In this document: positions 34,701-41,100 of the stretch, piece after piece
How positions within the stretch are numbered: position 1 is the stretch's first letter
Layout of the letters: each line of letters begins with the position of its first letter
DNA from: Micrasema longulum
Taxonomy: Eukaryota; Arthropoda; Insecta; Trichoptera; Brachycentridae
Reading direction: 5' to 3'
Assembly: GCA_022494885.1 (NCBI GenBank)
Contig: JAGVSM010000844.1
Location: forward strand, 62,001 to 126,000
Length of the DNA: 64,000 bases
Translations under genes and position numbers: made by a program
The notes under the pieces: model-generated
The model's input: the letters and a program-made list of their open reading frames with translations, nothing else
What the model was told of the DNA's origin: nothing
The model's database searches: none

Positions 34701-34846
34701 TACATTGTTTAACCTTCAATTCATTCAACAGTGGTGTCAAAAGGCTTGGAGCGGAAAATAAAGATTTATCAGACGCAGTACCCACCAAGAAAAACAAAAA
34801 ATCCCATCACGGAAAGCCACACAAAATGCATAAAAGAAAAGGTTAA
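13602..34846 (+). CDS. NAT10: RNA cytidine acetyltransferase NAT10, complete, 17 exons
   Basis: NAT10/Kre33 is a nucleolar enzyme that uses acetyl-CoA and ATP to make N4-acetylcytidine in 18S rRNA and some tRNAs and is needed for small-subunit assembly. Seventeen exons join in phase to 994 codons plus TAA; the human protein has 1025. Order: N-terminal TmcA-like domain (1-221), RecA-like helicase domain with Walker A SRGRGKSA (277-284, Lys282) and Walker B ALVDEAG (Asp380-Glu381), GNAT domain with RIVRIATHPNYQKMGYGKRA (about 593-613), a tRNA-binding-like C-terminal region, and a basic Lys-rich tail suited to nucleolar targeting. The start is chosen because KKKIDNRIRVMIENG matches the conserved N-terminus directly after the first Met. 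AATAAA follows at 34872. Introns carry many transposon remnants. The identification is secure; start and splice sites are read by eye. Confidence 0.97.
13885..13979 (+). CDS. NAT10: NAT10 exon 2 (residues 37-68)
   Basis: Acceptor tttgtag|GTT. Encodes VPILYDMLAKSTVKARP and VLWCYKNK, the strongly conserved K-A-R-P-x-V-L-W-C-Y-K motif. Ends with two bases of Asn68; donor AA|gtaaga. Confidence 0.95.
14460..14548 (-). repeat. Dispersed repeat, inverted copy of 35998-36062
   Basis: ATATTCCCAAAGTTTGATTG, ACAGTGAAAATTTAATTAC and CTTTGAAGC are the reverse complement, with changes, of the segment after the hAT element at 36.0 kb. The family is unknown. Confidence 0.5.
14803..15143. mobile_element. pogo/Tigger-like non-autonomous element
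   Basis: The left end CAGTAGACTCTTGATAATCT and the right end ATGAGTCTACTG are inverted and each is flanked by TA. CAG-starting inverted repeats and a TA target are the hallmarks of the pogo branch of Tc1/mariner. No transposase frame remains. Confidence 0.6.
15531..15690 (+). CDS. NAT10: NAT10 exon 3 (residues 68-121)
   Basis: Acceptor ttttcag|C. Encodes the basic HGRKRAKKIAAGKLD, then FRVATTIHGRYYSES and ILGQTYGVCVLQ, matching the Y-x-E-S/T-H-x-I-L-G segment of the family. Donor CAG|gtaaca. Confidence 0.95.
16255..16330 (+). repeat. Degenerate hammerhead-like repeat fragment
   Basis: CTGATGAAGAAACGGG and GAAAAGTCGGTAAGTGGTTA resemble the family at 6.4 and 21.4 kb (TTGATGAAG, GAAACCGGTCGGT), here with a canonical CUGAUGA but no stem II. 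Confidence 0.35.
16512..16648 (+). CDS. NAT10: NAT10 exon 4 (residues 122-167)
   Basis: Acceptor tttctag|GAT. Encodes DFEALTPNLMARTIETVEGG and LLKTMSSLRQL with MDVHSR, close to the human D-F-E-A-L-T-P-N-L-L-A-R-T-V-E-T-V-E-G-G. Ends in phase 2. Confidence 0.96.
16990..17345 (-). mobile_element. LINE 3' UTR, same family as 46321-47110
   Basis: Reverse complement of the tail at 46.79-47.11 kb: TATTTTTCTCTTACAAACTA, then AATAATGTGTCCTCACTGGG, GTTACCCATGCCGGGGACAC and TTGGTTTGGGCAAATGAGAC. Only the 3' UTR is present, a typical 5'-truncated LINE. Confidence 0.75.
17500..17612. mobile_element. pogo-like terminal end with internal repeats
   Basis: GTTATAGGAAAAAAC occurs twice in diverged form, and the segment ends GTTATAGGAAGGTTTACTG followed by TA. 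Reversed, it starts CAGTAAACC like other pogo-type ends here. The other end was not found. Confidence 0.4.
17743..17905 (+). CDS. NAT10: NAT10 exon 5 (residues 167-221)
   Basis: Encodes FRTEAYDRVSHRFNERFLLS, then KRCLVLDDGLTVLPISS, the conserved N-E-R-F-x-L-S-L and L-V-x-D-D segment. Donor GAG|gtaaag, phase 0. Confidence 0.95.
18005..18190 (-). mobile_element. SINE family 2, copy without head
   Basis: GGATGCATAGGGCACTGCAC, TATCAATAGCAGCGTATCTC, then CAGTCTTATGCTTCAGGTCC and AGGGACTATGAAATTCAT are the reverse complement of the family-2 body at 59990-60130. It lies in the intron between NAT10 exons 5 and 6. Confidence 0.7.
18232..18345 (-). repeat. Family A fragment
   Basis: AAACAAGTCATAAGCCCTGC, AAATGCCTAAACTTCCATAT and TTCAAAAATGTTTTCTGTC match the end of the reverse arm of family A. 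Confidence 0.6.
18425..18567 (+). CDS. NAT10: NAT10 exon 6 (residues 222-269)
   Basis: Encodes RVDPRLSEFISSLSD, a Pro-rich turn and LVSLCRTYEQATALATLI, the variable linker before the ATPase domain. Donor AAG|gtaatg; the split codon gives Arg269. Confidence 0.9.
19542..20471. mobile_element. pogo-like element, 930 bp
   Basis: It starts CAGTAAAACCTCG and ends CAGGGGTTTTACTG, flanked by TA at 19540-19541 and 20472-20473. Sub-terminal ACG-rich bases (TTTACGTTCCTCGTTTTTGC) and ends like those at 32386-33062 show the same family. No intact transposase frame. Confidence 0.65.
20876..21745 (-). mobile_element. SINE family 1 split by a younger insertion
   Basis: 20876-20956 (GTGTTCTTATGATTTACCCA, TGGCCATTTTCAACGAG) and 21486-21745 (ATAAATAACTCACC, CTCGAACCTCAAACC, CCGTGAGTCCGCAACACTAG) are the two parts of one family-1 copy. 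The tRNA-like head faces right. A 529-bp insertion separates them. Confidence 0.75.
20957..21485. mobile_element. Penelope/foldback element inserted in SINE
   Basis: The left arm (20960-21042) and right arm (21367-21445) are inverted copies: AACAACTTTGTTTTTAACCA and CCGACCGGTTTCAAAGCAAA against their complements. It is flanked by GAGTTTTAAAT (20946-20956) and GAGTTATAAAT (21486-21496), an 11-bp target duplication with one change. The inner part has no coding capacity. Confidence 0.75.
21875..22151 (+). CDS. NAT10: NAT10 exon 7: Walker A (residues 269-361)
   Basis: Encodes LTASRGRGKSACLGLAVSAA (P-loop Lys282), then NIYVTSPHPDNL, FEFVLKGLDVLLYQEHTDY and NPEFKKAIVKINV, all near-identical to the family. 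Clearly richer in G and C than its introns. Donor CAG|gtttga. Confidence 0.97.
22160..23100. other. NAT10 intron, no feature seen
   Basis: AT-rich intron sequence between exons 7 and 8; no exon, open frame or recognised repeat up to the LINE end at 23.1 kb. Confidence 0.5.
23105..23300 (-). mobile_element. LINE 3' end, same family as 49300-49975
   Basis: Reverse complement: AACTGCTGCTATCAAATTAG and AGAGCCCTCTGGGTGTTTAT then an AAATAAATAAAT tail match the 3' UTR at 49.73-49.97 kb. 5'-truncated. Confidence 0.7.
23697..23903 (+). CDS. NAT10: NAT10 exon 8: Walker B (residues 362-430)
   Basis: Encodes YIAPDDHSLLGAADLALVDE with Asp380-Glu381, then AVPLPL and STVAGYEGTGRSLSLKL. The motif Y-E-G-T-G-R-S-L-S-L-K-L is invariant in the family. 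The exon is extremely GC-rich in an AT-rich setting. Confidence 0.97.
24197..24430 (+). CDS. NAT10: NAT10 exon 9 (residues 431-508)
   Basis: Encodes LEEPIRYRTGDPVEAWLTSL, LLCLDAAL, a Pro-rich stretch replacing the human linker, then DLFYVDRDALFCYHKAAEAF and AIYVSSHYK. Very GC-rich. Donor AAG|gtgata, phase 0. Confidence 0.97.
24585..24640. mobile_element. pogo-like end fragment
   Basis: AGTAAAACCTCATTTACGCG and TCCTCAGTTTTACG match the left end of the family at 19542-20471. No right end nearby. Confidence 0.45.
24860..25075 (-). ncRNA. Hammerhead-like foldback repeat, second copy
   Basis: 24913-24955 on the minus strand repeats the 7549-7591 fold (CCAGT/ACTGG, TCGC-GAAA-GCGA, GAAACCGGTC), differing only at the last core position. 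The outer segments GATACTTTAATCCACAAATT are inverted at the two sides (24890 and 25030). Confidence 0.45.
25658..25803 (+). CDS. NAT10: NAT10 exon 10 (residues 509-557)
   Basis: Encodes NSPNDLQMLADASSHNLFCL, then LPEVLCVIQLCMEGRLSN, the start of the GNAT region. The human counterpart is N-S-P-N-D-L-Q-M-L-S-D-A-P-A-H. Donor CAG|gtaatt. Confidence 0.96.
25836..26400 (-). mobile_element. Non-LTR retrotransposon ORF2 C-terminus
   Basis: The minus strand reads MINEIDSFELWMCRRMLRTS and W-T, then (with stops) VSWLTNFRQWFGVPDAAELI and RLAQDCD, RIMVANLMKERQRK. These are the E-x-W-C-Y-R-R-M-L-R-I-S-W-T and W-L-x-N-x-R-x-W motifs downstream of the reverse transcriptase in common arthropod LINEs. It lies in a NAT10 intron in antisense orientation and is broken. 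Confidence 0.75.
27082..27229 (+). CDS. NAT10: NAT10 exon 11: GNAT domain (residues 557-606)
   Basis: Encodes GRGKKAAGDLIPW, ICEQFGDSDF and ARIVRIATHPNYQK, the last being the first half of the acetyl-CoA-binding motif. Acceptor cctgcag|A; donor AAG|gtaaac. Confidence 0.97.
27300..28430. other. NAT10 intron, no feature seen
   Basis: AT-rich intron sequence between exons 11 and 12, with a short ATT repeat near 27.92 kb; nothing else recognised before the SINE at 28.44 kb. Confidence 0.5.
28440..28615 (+). mobile_element. tRNA-derived SINE family 1
   Basis: Plus-sense copy: GGCTAGTGTCTCGGACTCAC (head), ATTCCCATTTTCTAATAGTG, ACTCGTTGAGAATGGCC and GGGTAAATCATAAGAACG, ending in an A-rich tail. 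Confidence 0.65.
28764..28800. repeat. Terminus of the 42350-43030 element family
   Basis: AGGGTTAGTGACTTTTGCCT followed by GAACAGCGGCGAT matches the right end of the element at 43.0 kb (GGGTTAGTGACTTTTGCTTG, AACGGCGACGAT). Confidence 0.5.
28963..29252 (+). CDS. NAT10: NAT10 exon 12: GNAT domain (residues 607-703)
   Basis: Begins MGYGKRALQQLAQYYSG, the second half of the acetyl-CoA motif, followed by an acidic insert, PTLLKRLTERPAESLHYIG and FGLTEQLLKFWKSQKFVPVY. All are conserved GNAT segments. Donor GG|gtaatt. Confidence 0.97.
29260..29940. other. NAT10 intron 12, no feature seen
   Basis: AT-rich intron sequence with no recognised repeat or open frame of interest. Confidence 0.5.
29962..30164 (+). 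CDS. NAT10: NAT10 exon 13 (residues 703-771)
   Basis: Encodes NDLTGEHSCIMLRTL, then WLPEYFTDFRRRFTKLL and ASLALATITNP, matching N-D-L-T-G-E-H-S-C-I-M-L-K-T-L in human. Ends with one base of Glu771; donor CTAG|gtgaga. Confidence 0.97.
30240..31420. other. NAT10 intron 13, no feature seen
   Basis: AT-rich intron sequence. An open frame running into exon 14 from 31275 is only intron read-through. Confidence 0.5.
31429..31598 (+). CDS. NAT10: NAT10 exon 14 (residues 771-827)
   Basis: Encodes FTRHDVRRVELYTRQMADYH and LISDLTIDLATVFF, equivalent to the L-P-Y-D-L-K-R-L-E-M-Y-S-R-N-M-V-D-Y-H segment. Donor CAG|gtagga. Confidence 0.96.
31990..32235 (+). CDS. NAT10: NAT10 exon 15 (residues 828-909)
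   Basis: Encodes VILLGYGLQHRGMDSLSAEL, LPVSQLLAKFYDSTKKL and SLDDELNKAAK, matching L-L-G-I-G-L-Q-H-K and L-D-D-L-D-E-A-A-K of the family. Donor AAG|gtgtgt, phase 0. Confidence 0.96.
32386..33062. mobile_element. pogo-like element, 677 bp
   Basis: The left end TAGTGAAACCCCG and right end AGGGGTTTTACTG are inverted, each beside TA. Internal ACG-rich stretches near the left end resemble the element at 19542-20471. CTGAAGTTAGT-containing segments repeat internally (about 32.57, 32.69 and 32.77 kb). Confidence 0.6.
33090..33165 (-). repeat. Penelope-type terminal repeat fragment
   Basis: The minus strand reads CCATGAAGATGGCTCCTGCA then ACAGTAGTCGAAATGTTGG, the TGAAGATGGCx...GTCGAAAxGTTGG layout of Penelope-type ends with a decayed hammerhead. 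Confidence 0.4.
33480..33580 (-). repeat. Penelope-type hammerhead-like repeat
   Basis: 33523-33568 on the minus strand: TTACC/GGTAA stem, CTGAAGG core, stem II CCT-AATC-AGG, GAAA, short GTG/CAT stem. The flanking TTTGTTTTCAGTGGTTAAAA resembles the shared terminal segment at 6.38 and 49.27 kb. Confidence 0.4.
33954..34096 (+). CDS. NAT10: NAT10 exon 16 (residues 910-957)
   Basis: Encodes ELQRKQRQEVAALVGQELQQ, YKIKGTEVDWQQALG and ANNLISVK. The acceptor gggagccag|GAG has a poor pyrimidine tract but is the only in-phase choice; the nearby gtgtgcag would lead straight into TAA. Confidence 0.9.
34732..34846 (+). CDS. NAT10: NAT10 exon 17, last (residues 957-994)
   Basis: Encodes KRLGAENKDLSDAVP, then a Lys/His-rich tail (TKKNKKSHHGKPHKMHKRKG) and TAA. 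A basic C-terminal tail is typical of NAT10 and fits nucleolar localisation. Confidence 0.93.
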
Positions 34847-34871
34847 ACTAAATTAATAGATTAAGCTGTAT

Positions 34872-34877
34872 AATAAA
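34872..34877 (+). terminator. Polyadenylation signal of NAT10
   Basis: AATAAA is found 26 bases after the stop codon and overlaps a second copy just downstream, suggesting a very short 3' UTR. Confidence 0.6.
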
Positions 34878-34899
34878 TAAATTTATTACACAAATGACT

Positions 34900-35180
34900 T
34901 TGGCTTTATGATCTTTTTGTTTTTAAAACTAATATCATAAACCCTTTTTGTTGAAATGTTTTAATATTTTTTTTATATTAGGGGTCTGATATTAGAAACA
35001 TTTATTTGCATCATTCTAACAGAAGCAATACTACTTATGATTGAACTGTTAATTCTACAGATAGTTAGGTTAATATCTTGATATCTTAAAAACATGCAAA
35101 AATGCCTTCTTATGCTCCATGCGCCTGTTATAAACATTTTATTTTTAAAAAAACCATAATCCCAGATAAAATAAGTTAAT
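34900..35180. other. Start of the NAT10-ARID2 intergenic region
   Basis: AT-rich sequence after the NAT10 polyadenylation signal; nothing recognised. Confidence 0.5.
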
Positions 35181-35181
35181 G

Positions 35182-35984
35182 CTCTAAATCAGTGTTTCCC
35201 AGGTGAGGCATAACGCCCCAGAGGTGGGGCACCACGCTTCAGAGATGAGACACGCCGGCATTCCACATATAAAGGGGAATACTCATCGGTCATACAAAAA
35301 AATGCCTGAGATTTACAAAATTTAAATCTACGCCAAATTGTATTTAAAATAGAATGAAACCCGTTACAATTTCAATAATTATCTGAAAACACAGAAACTG
35401 TGCAGGATGTAGGAATAATGACATAGATTTGTGAAGAAACTGACACAAAATACCCTAATATTACTTTGCATGCCAGAAAATTATTATTACCCTTTCCCTC
35501 ATCTTATTTGGTGGAATGTGGTTTTAGCGCCCATAAGTGATTTACTCATTAAAAAACTAAATCGATTGGATATAACTAATAGAGGTATAGAGGGGAGGGG
35601 ACCTAAGACTGAAATTAACTAAGTAAGATCAGGACATCAAATTTCTTTGTAGCAAGCGTAACTGAATTTAATCATGAATTAGGCGTCAGGATATGTGTGT
35701 TTGTACTCAATTTCAATTGTCACTCGTGTTTTATTAATGTTTTATTTTTATTTTATTCTACTTAATTACATTTTCAATTTGTGATTTGTAATCGTTTCAG
35801 TTATAACATATGTATTAGAATAGGTTTTATTTAATTTCATTAGGGGTTCATATATTTACAAACATATTACAATATGATTTGAAATTTTACCTGCTGTTTA
35901 CTTAAAAAATATGCCGTCGGGACATCTGACTTTAGAAAAGACTACGGCGGGGCATAGCATAAAGCTGGGAACACTGCTCTAAAT
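35182..35984. mobile_element. hAT-superfamily non-autonomous element with 8-bp target duplication
   Basis: The element at 35190-35976 (787 bp) begins CAGTGTTTCCCAGG and ends AGCTGGGAACACTG, inverted ends typical of hAT. CTCTAAAT is present on both sides (35182-35189 and 35977-35984), the exact 8-bp duplication expected of hAT. The inner 63-residue open frame has no recognised transposase motif, so it is a non-autonomous or decayed copy. Confidence 0.85.
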
Positions 35985-35997
35985 GCATTAAAACCAC

Positions 35998-36062
35998 TTC
36001 AAAGTAATTAATTTTCACTGGAATTCAATTAAACTTTGGGAATATTCCGGAACGCTGGAGCT
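35998..36062 (+). repeat. Dispersed repeat, inverted copy at 14460-14548
   Basis: AAAGTAATTAATTTTCACTG and ACTTTGGGAATATTCCGG match the 14.5-kb copy on the opposite strand. Confidence 0.5.
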
Positions 36063-36099
36063 CCCTGCCTCCATACAAATTTATATTGGAGTCTTGACG

Positions 36100-36960
36100 C
36101 ATGGCCAGCGGTGTAATTTTAATAACATATTTATTTATTTGTCAGTTCGGAGAAATTCTTTGAGCTGGACGCCTGTCAGTTCAAACTGTAAAATCTTGAA
36201 AAATATAATGTAGGATGTGGGACTGTGTATTTCATGTGTGTATCATATATCACTATACAATACAATATCTAGCATCGGCAGCCGTCTAGTTTGTGTCTTG
36301 GGCCTTAAATAAAGTTATTTCAATTTAATTCAAATTGACCAACAGCAAAATCAATTATTTCAGAAGTGTCTTACCTGTTTTTATGCAAACTTTGTTAAAT
36401 ACTTGAGGAATTTAGACCTTTTTTTAGATAATAATGGTGTGAATACTCAAAAAGTATTATTTAAATACAGTAATTACATATTTTATTTTACAAAGATAAA
36501 ATAATACAAAATATATTTTTCAGTTATTTACTAGATATAATTACTAAAAATAATACAATTAGTTTTTTTTGTCGGCACATAAACATATATTTTATTTTGT
36601 TTATATACATTCTTTAAAAAAAGGTAATAAATAGGGAAATTGAGAGAAAATGTTATCAAAATCACAGTGAGACTTTTATTTTTAATTTAAAAGTATTATA
36701 AAAACATGTTTTACCAAATAATAAGATTAAAAATATATTCGCTACTTAAAATAACAAGGTTAATAAATCTTAAACAAAACATTCTTATGTACATACATGT
36801 GCGGTTGATTTCTAATGAACTAAATTATAATTTGACAACACGTGTAAAATAATAATTTTTATCGTTAAGTTTTCTGTTTCACACAAATTTTAAATCAGAC
36901 TAACCATATAATAAAAGTTATATTATGCGTAACTAATTAAGCCAACTACGTAATATTAAA
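36100..36960. other. Convergent intergenic region, no feature seen
   Basis: AT-rich, with long A/T runs; nothing recognised. It may include the ARID2 3' UTR and downstream sequence on the minus strand. Confidence 0.4.
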
Positions 36961-37402
36961 TTGAAACGGTAAATGACGTCACCGTTGAAAAAGGTTGTTT
37001 TTAAGTGTGATGTGTAAAATAAAATCAAAATTTTGTTTGTTTTGTGACGGTTCAAACTTTGTGTTTTATCATAGAACTTTTCAATAAGACTTCTTTAATT
37101 CTTAAATTATTATTATTATTTCCATTACTTATGTTGCTGTGAGTTACATTGACGCAATGCAGCCAAAACCAGAAGTATTCTCTCTTATGAAGTTATTATC
37201 AGTCACCACATATTGCATCTTAGGACATGGTCTCCATGCTAGTGAGAAATTGGCTCAAGAGAGGACACAGGATGGAAAACATCACAATAGTTTATGGAAT
37301 GGTCAAAAAGAATTTGATAATGCCCCTGTGAGGCAAAACGGCTGTTACAAAAAGTTTTTAAAATACACGTAGAACCAAAAATGTGAATTCAATTGAATAA
37401 AT
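36961..37402 (+). CDS. Possible small gene encoding a 71-residue protein
   Basis: An open frame from ATG 37157 (or the ATG at 37139, 77 residues) to the stop at 37370-37372 encodes a product beginning MQPKPEVFSLMKLLSVTTYC. It has a short hydrophobic stretch (residues 10-21) and a basic C-terminus. TGACGTCA, a CRE/ATF-type site, sits about 165 bases upstream at 36974, and AATAAA lies about 25 bases downstream at 37396. I do not recognise the protein. It could be a small gene between the convergent NAT10 and ARID2, or a chance ORF. The stated range includes the putative promoter and polyadenylation signal. Confidence 0.25.
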
Positions 37403-38065
37403 AATATAATTTTTCATTGCTAAGCTGTGTACCATATGAGAAAACAAAGATTACGTTGTTCTTCAATGATGTTGGTCAAATTGAAAGGAAATGGCATATA
37501 GACTGAAAAAAAATGTTGAGTAATACGCGCGCGCACATGTGGACAGGACAAAATTTTCACAAAGATAAAAACTGTCTCATGAAGCATGTTCGTATCTTTC
37601 AAATACTGATAGCCATTTGCTGGGCTATCGCCGTGTGTCAATAGTACTTCTCGCATATTTATCGAACGACATTGCAGCAACCACCAGAGTTTTATTTTAC
37701 ATCATATCTTATTTTTTAGTAAATTATTAGATGTAACCACAAGCTATACAAATTTTACTGAAAACCTTCTATTACACATCACATAAAGGTAAGGAGACTC
37801 TTTTATGACTAACTAATGGGACGACCTAGTGTCGGGAGACCTACACCGAGGTGGTAGGAATGTGCGGCTAGGAACGGAGCAGCAGGAACTAGAAAGAGAG
37901 ACGGAGAAGAACCCAGAACGGATTGTAGGCAGAGGCATGATGAATTTTTTTTAATGTAGCAAAAATATTAATCATTTTGGAGATCCTGGTGATTTTAACT
38001 GTACCTCGGGAGTATTAGTGTCAGCATTTCTACATTTCTAACATGGGTTTTATCAGAAAATCTTG

Positions 38066-38189
38066 TCAAGTGATATTTTTGAGTGGCTGAATAAAATTCA
38101 TATCGTATAATACTTGTGCTACTGTTCTAGAGGCCTCCACACTGCTGAGAGCTATGCCGGCAAGGTGGGGCTCGTATCCCCGTAACAAC
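38066..38189 (-). CDS. ARID2: ARID2 last coding exon
   Basis: Acceptor ctctttcag|G. Encodes [20 protein letters not shown] and [20 protein letters not shown] before TGA, aligning with [32 protein letters not shown]. Good agreement to within a few residues of the C-terminus. Confidence 0.95.
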
Positions 38190-41100
38190 CTGAAAGAGAT
38201 TAGAGATATTATACCATTAGGTATTTTCACAAGTCACGTCAGTCATCATCACACCTTTATTGTTGTGAAGAGATTCATCTGACTGAATTATTTCACATAC
38301 TAGGCAACGCCTGATAACAATTTTCCAATTTCTTAACTTCTTCTTGGACCAGTTGGTTTCATTACAATATTTGAGTTTGTCTAAATGTTTGTAGACAAAA
38401 GACAATAAAGGTTTCAGCTCTTTAACTTCACTAAAATCACAAATGGAAGAATTGAAGAAATATGGATGTTCAAACATAGGCAAAATGGTGAATGTTACAC
38501 AGTGTGTAAAGTGGCCACTTAAACCAGCCAATGACAGGTCATAAGCCCTGTAAATGCCTAGACTTCCATATTCCCTTATTTAAGGTATTCTCCATCCCTG
38601 TTGTAATTTGTTAATCTTAATGACTCCCGAGGGGGTGAATTCCAGTCTTTTGTCTACAAACATTTAGACAAACTCAATTATTGCAATAAATTTATCATTA
38701 CAATATCTAAATATGAAATTGGTGGGATTATGAAGTACACCAGAACTCCAACTATCCGAACTTCGACTATCCGAATCGCTTTCATAATTTCAGAATTTTT
38801 TTTTAAGACTGACACGTACTACGATTTGCAAAATTACGACTTGGCTGCCCAAAAACGGATGATAACAATCAAACAGCTTACTTTGACCGAGATGATCAGC
38901 AAGCAATGACTTTCATTTACATTACGGTACGTACATACTGCACAGCACTTGTTCTACGCAGCACAGCACTGTAACTACGCCTAACCGGTAAAAGTGTTAC
39001 CCTTTCATTTAATTGATTAAAAGCTCATTTTTCATTTTCAACATATATATAGTAATTAATTAAAATAGACCCTTTTTTAAAAAAAAAACCCAATTATCCG
39101 AATGGGGTTCGGTCCCAATTGATTTGGATAATTGAAATTCTACTGTAATCCAATTTTGCCTGTGATACGGCAATACCGCATAACTATCAATTAGATATTT
39201 TACAAGGGAAACTAAAAACTTTTCCGCTAATTTATTACTTACGTTTTTATCAACCAAAAATACCGTTTGAGTATTGAAACAATTATCATTATTTACAGTA
39301 ATAATATCATAATTTAAAACTAACAGGTTTTAATCCCTAGAACAAATTTATGCAGTAAAAACATTTTTTTTGAAAAAAAATATAGGTTATGCGTTATTGC
39401 AGTATCATCAACGATTTGTCACAGAGGAAAATTGTATTTAAATTTTCCTAAAAATATATCCAAAAAAAAAAAAAAAGCCGAACTGGTCAAACAGATTCCC
39501 TCTTATCCTTCTTATATAAACAATAAAAAAGGACTGTTGTTTAAAATAATTATTTTTTTAAATAAAAATTGTCATTCTGTTAAATTTGCAATTCAAAATT
39601 CTCTTTCAAAACAAAGTGCTCATTTAAAACTAAAAACTATGCCATTATTTACAAAACCTCTTTTACAAAATGGTACATGTAATAAATTCTGGAAAATATT
39701 ACCTGCGTCCGGTGTGGGAGTAAATAACTATATTTCTCAATATTAACGCAGCCGTCAGTCGGATACTTTTGGTGACAGGACCTTCATTGTCATCCTGAAA
39801 GATTTAAACATTCCAATAATTACCTTATTAATTTCTTATTGGGTACGGTAAAAAAAACACATGTAGTTACTGCGCCGACAACCTACACATAAGCACATCG
39901 AACAAAAACAGGACAATCACAAAACTTGTATAATAAACTATAAAGATAACACAATATAAAACTCTACAAAATGTTCACTTATATCAATAATACACCTAAA
40001 CTCCGGAATGTGGAACAGTGGAGTGTTCAGACAATACTGAAATCCAATCCGTTTATTCTAGCAAACACAAATCAGTATTGATTACATTGCTGTCATGCAT
40101 TGTAGGATTGTAGTCATTCTTAGGGCGTTACTTATAAATCTGGTATAAAGTTACGCCTATGCATAGTGGTAGAATAAGATGGCAATACGATTCTTATTCT
40201 ACCACTATGATAAGGATGGTATTCTACCACTATGCCTGGGCGTAACTTTATAAGTTTACGAGTAAGGCCCTTACAAATTTAATGCACTGACAGATTTGTT
40301 ATGTTTTCATCAAAATACTATGGCCCATATTACAATGGTAAGTTAACCAATGAAGAATTACGAGCAATATGATTTTATGTTTTGTAATGAGGAACTTCAG
40401 CCCTACGGGAAATTGGATACAAAAAATGTTTTCTTACGTGGGGTAAAAATAAGAGCATTCAATTGTACTGCAAAGTTTCTTGAAAATGTACAAAAAAAAA
40501 ATATATATATATATTTTGATAAAAACGCACTACTTTGAATGGTGTCACTGGTTCATGTGAATCAACCTATGATCTGAGAGCTATGGAAGATTTCCGGTCT
40601 GCTTGTCGCTTCTGGACCAATGGGAAGGACTGAATGAGAATAAGCGGAAATGAACCTCTGACGTTACACGCGGAGTTATTTCAGAAATACAAAACTTTGA
40701 AAAATCGTAGCGCTGATAATACGATATATAAAAAATTTAAAAAAAATTTTTTGGCTTAGTTTAACAGTCCATTAACAAATAAAAAAATTTGAAAAAACCA
40801 CTGAACTTCCTCATTACTCTGCATCACAAGTTCTCATCGGTGAGTTGGCTTCCTGGAAACCGGAAATCTATCACAACACTCTATCATTAGGTGATTTGGA
40901 GGAACTTGTGAGTAGTTAATTTTTTCACACATTCTTGAGAAACTTCGCCATATAATTAAATGCTCTAATTTTTACTGTGTGTAAGAAAACATTTTTTTAT
41001 ATCCAATTTCCGTAGCACTGAACCTCCTCATCACAGGGTACCGATAAAGATACTTTCAATTTTCTTACAAATATACACATTTTTGTACAGAAAATACAAT

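Noticed and set aside
37420..37680. An 86-codon minus-strand frame as a further ARID2 exon
   Set aside because: ARID2 already reaches its conserved C-terminus and TGA at 38066; this frame has no homology and would be 3' UTR.
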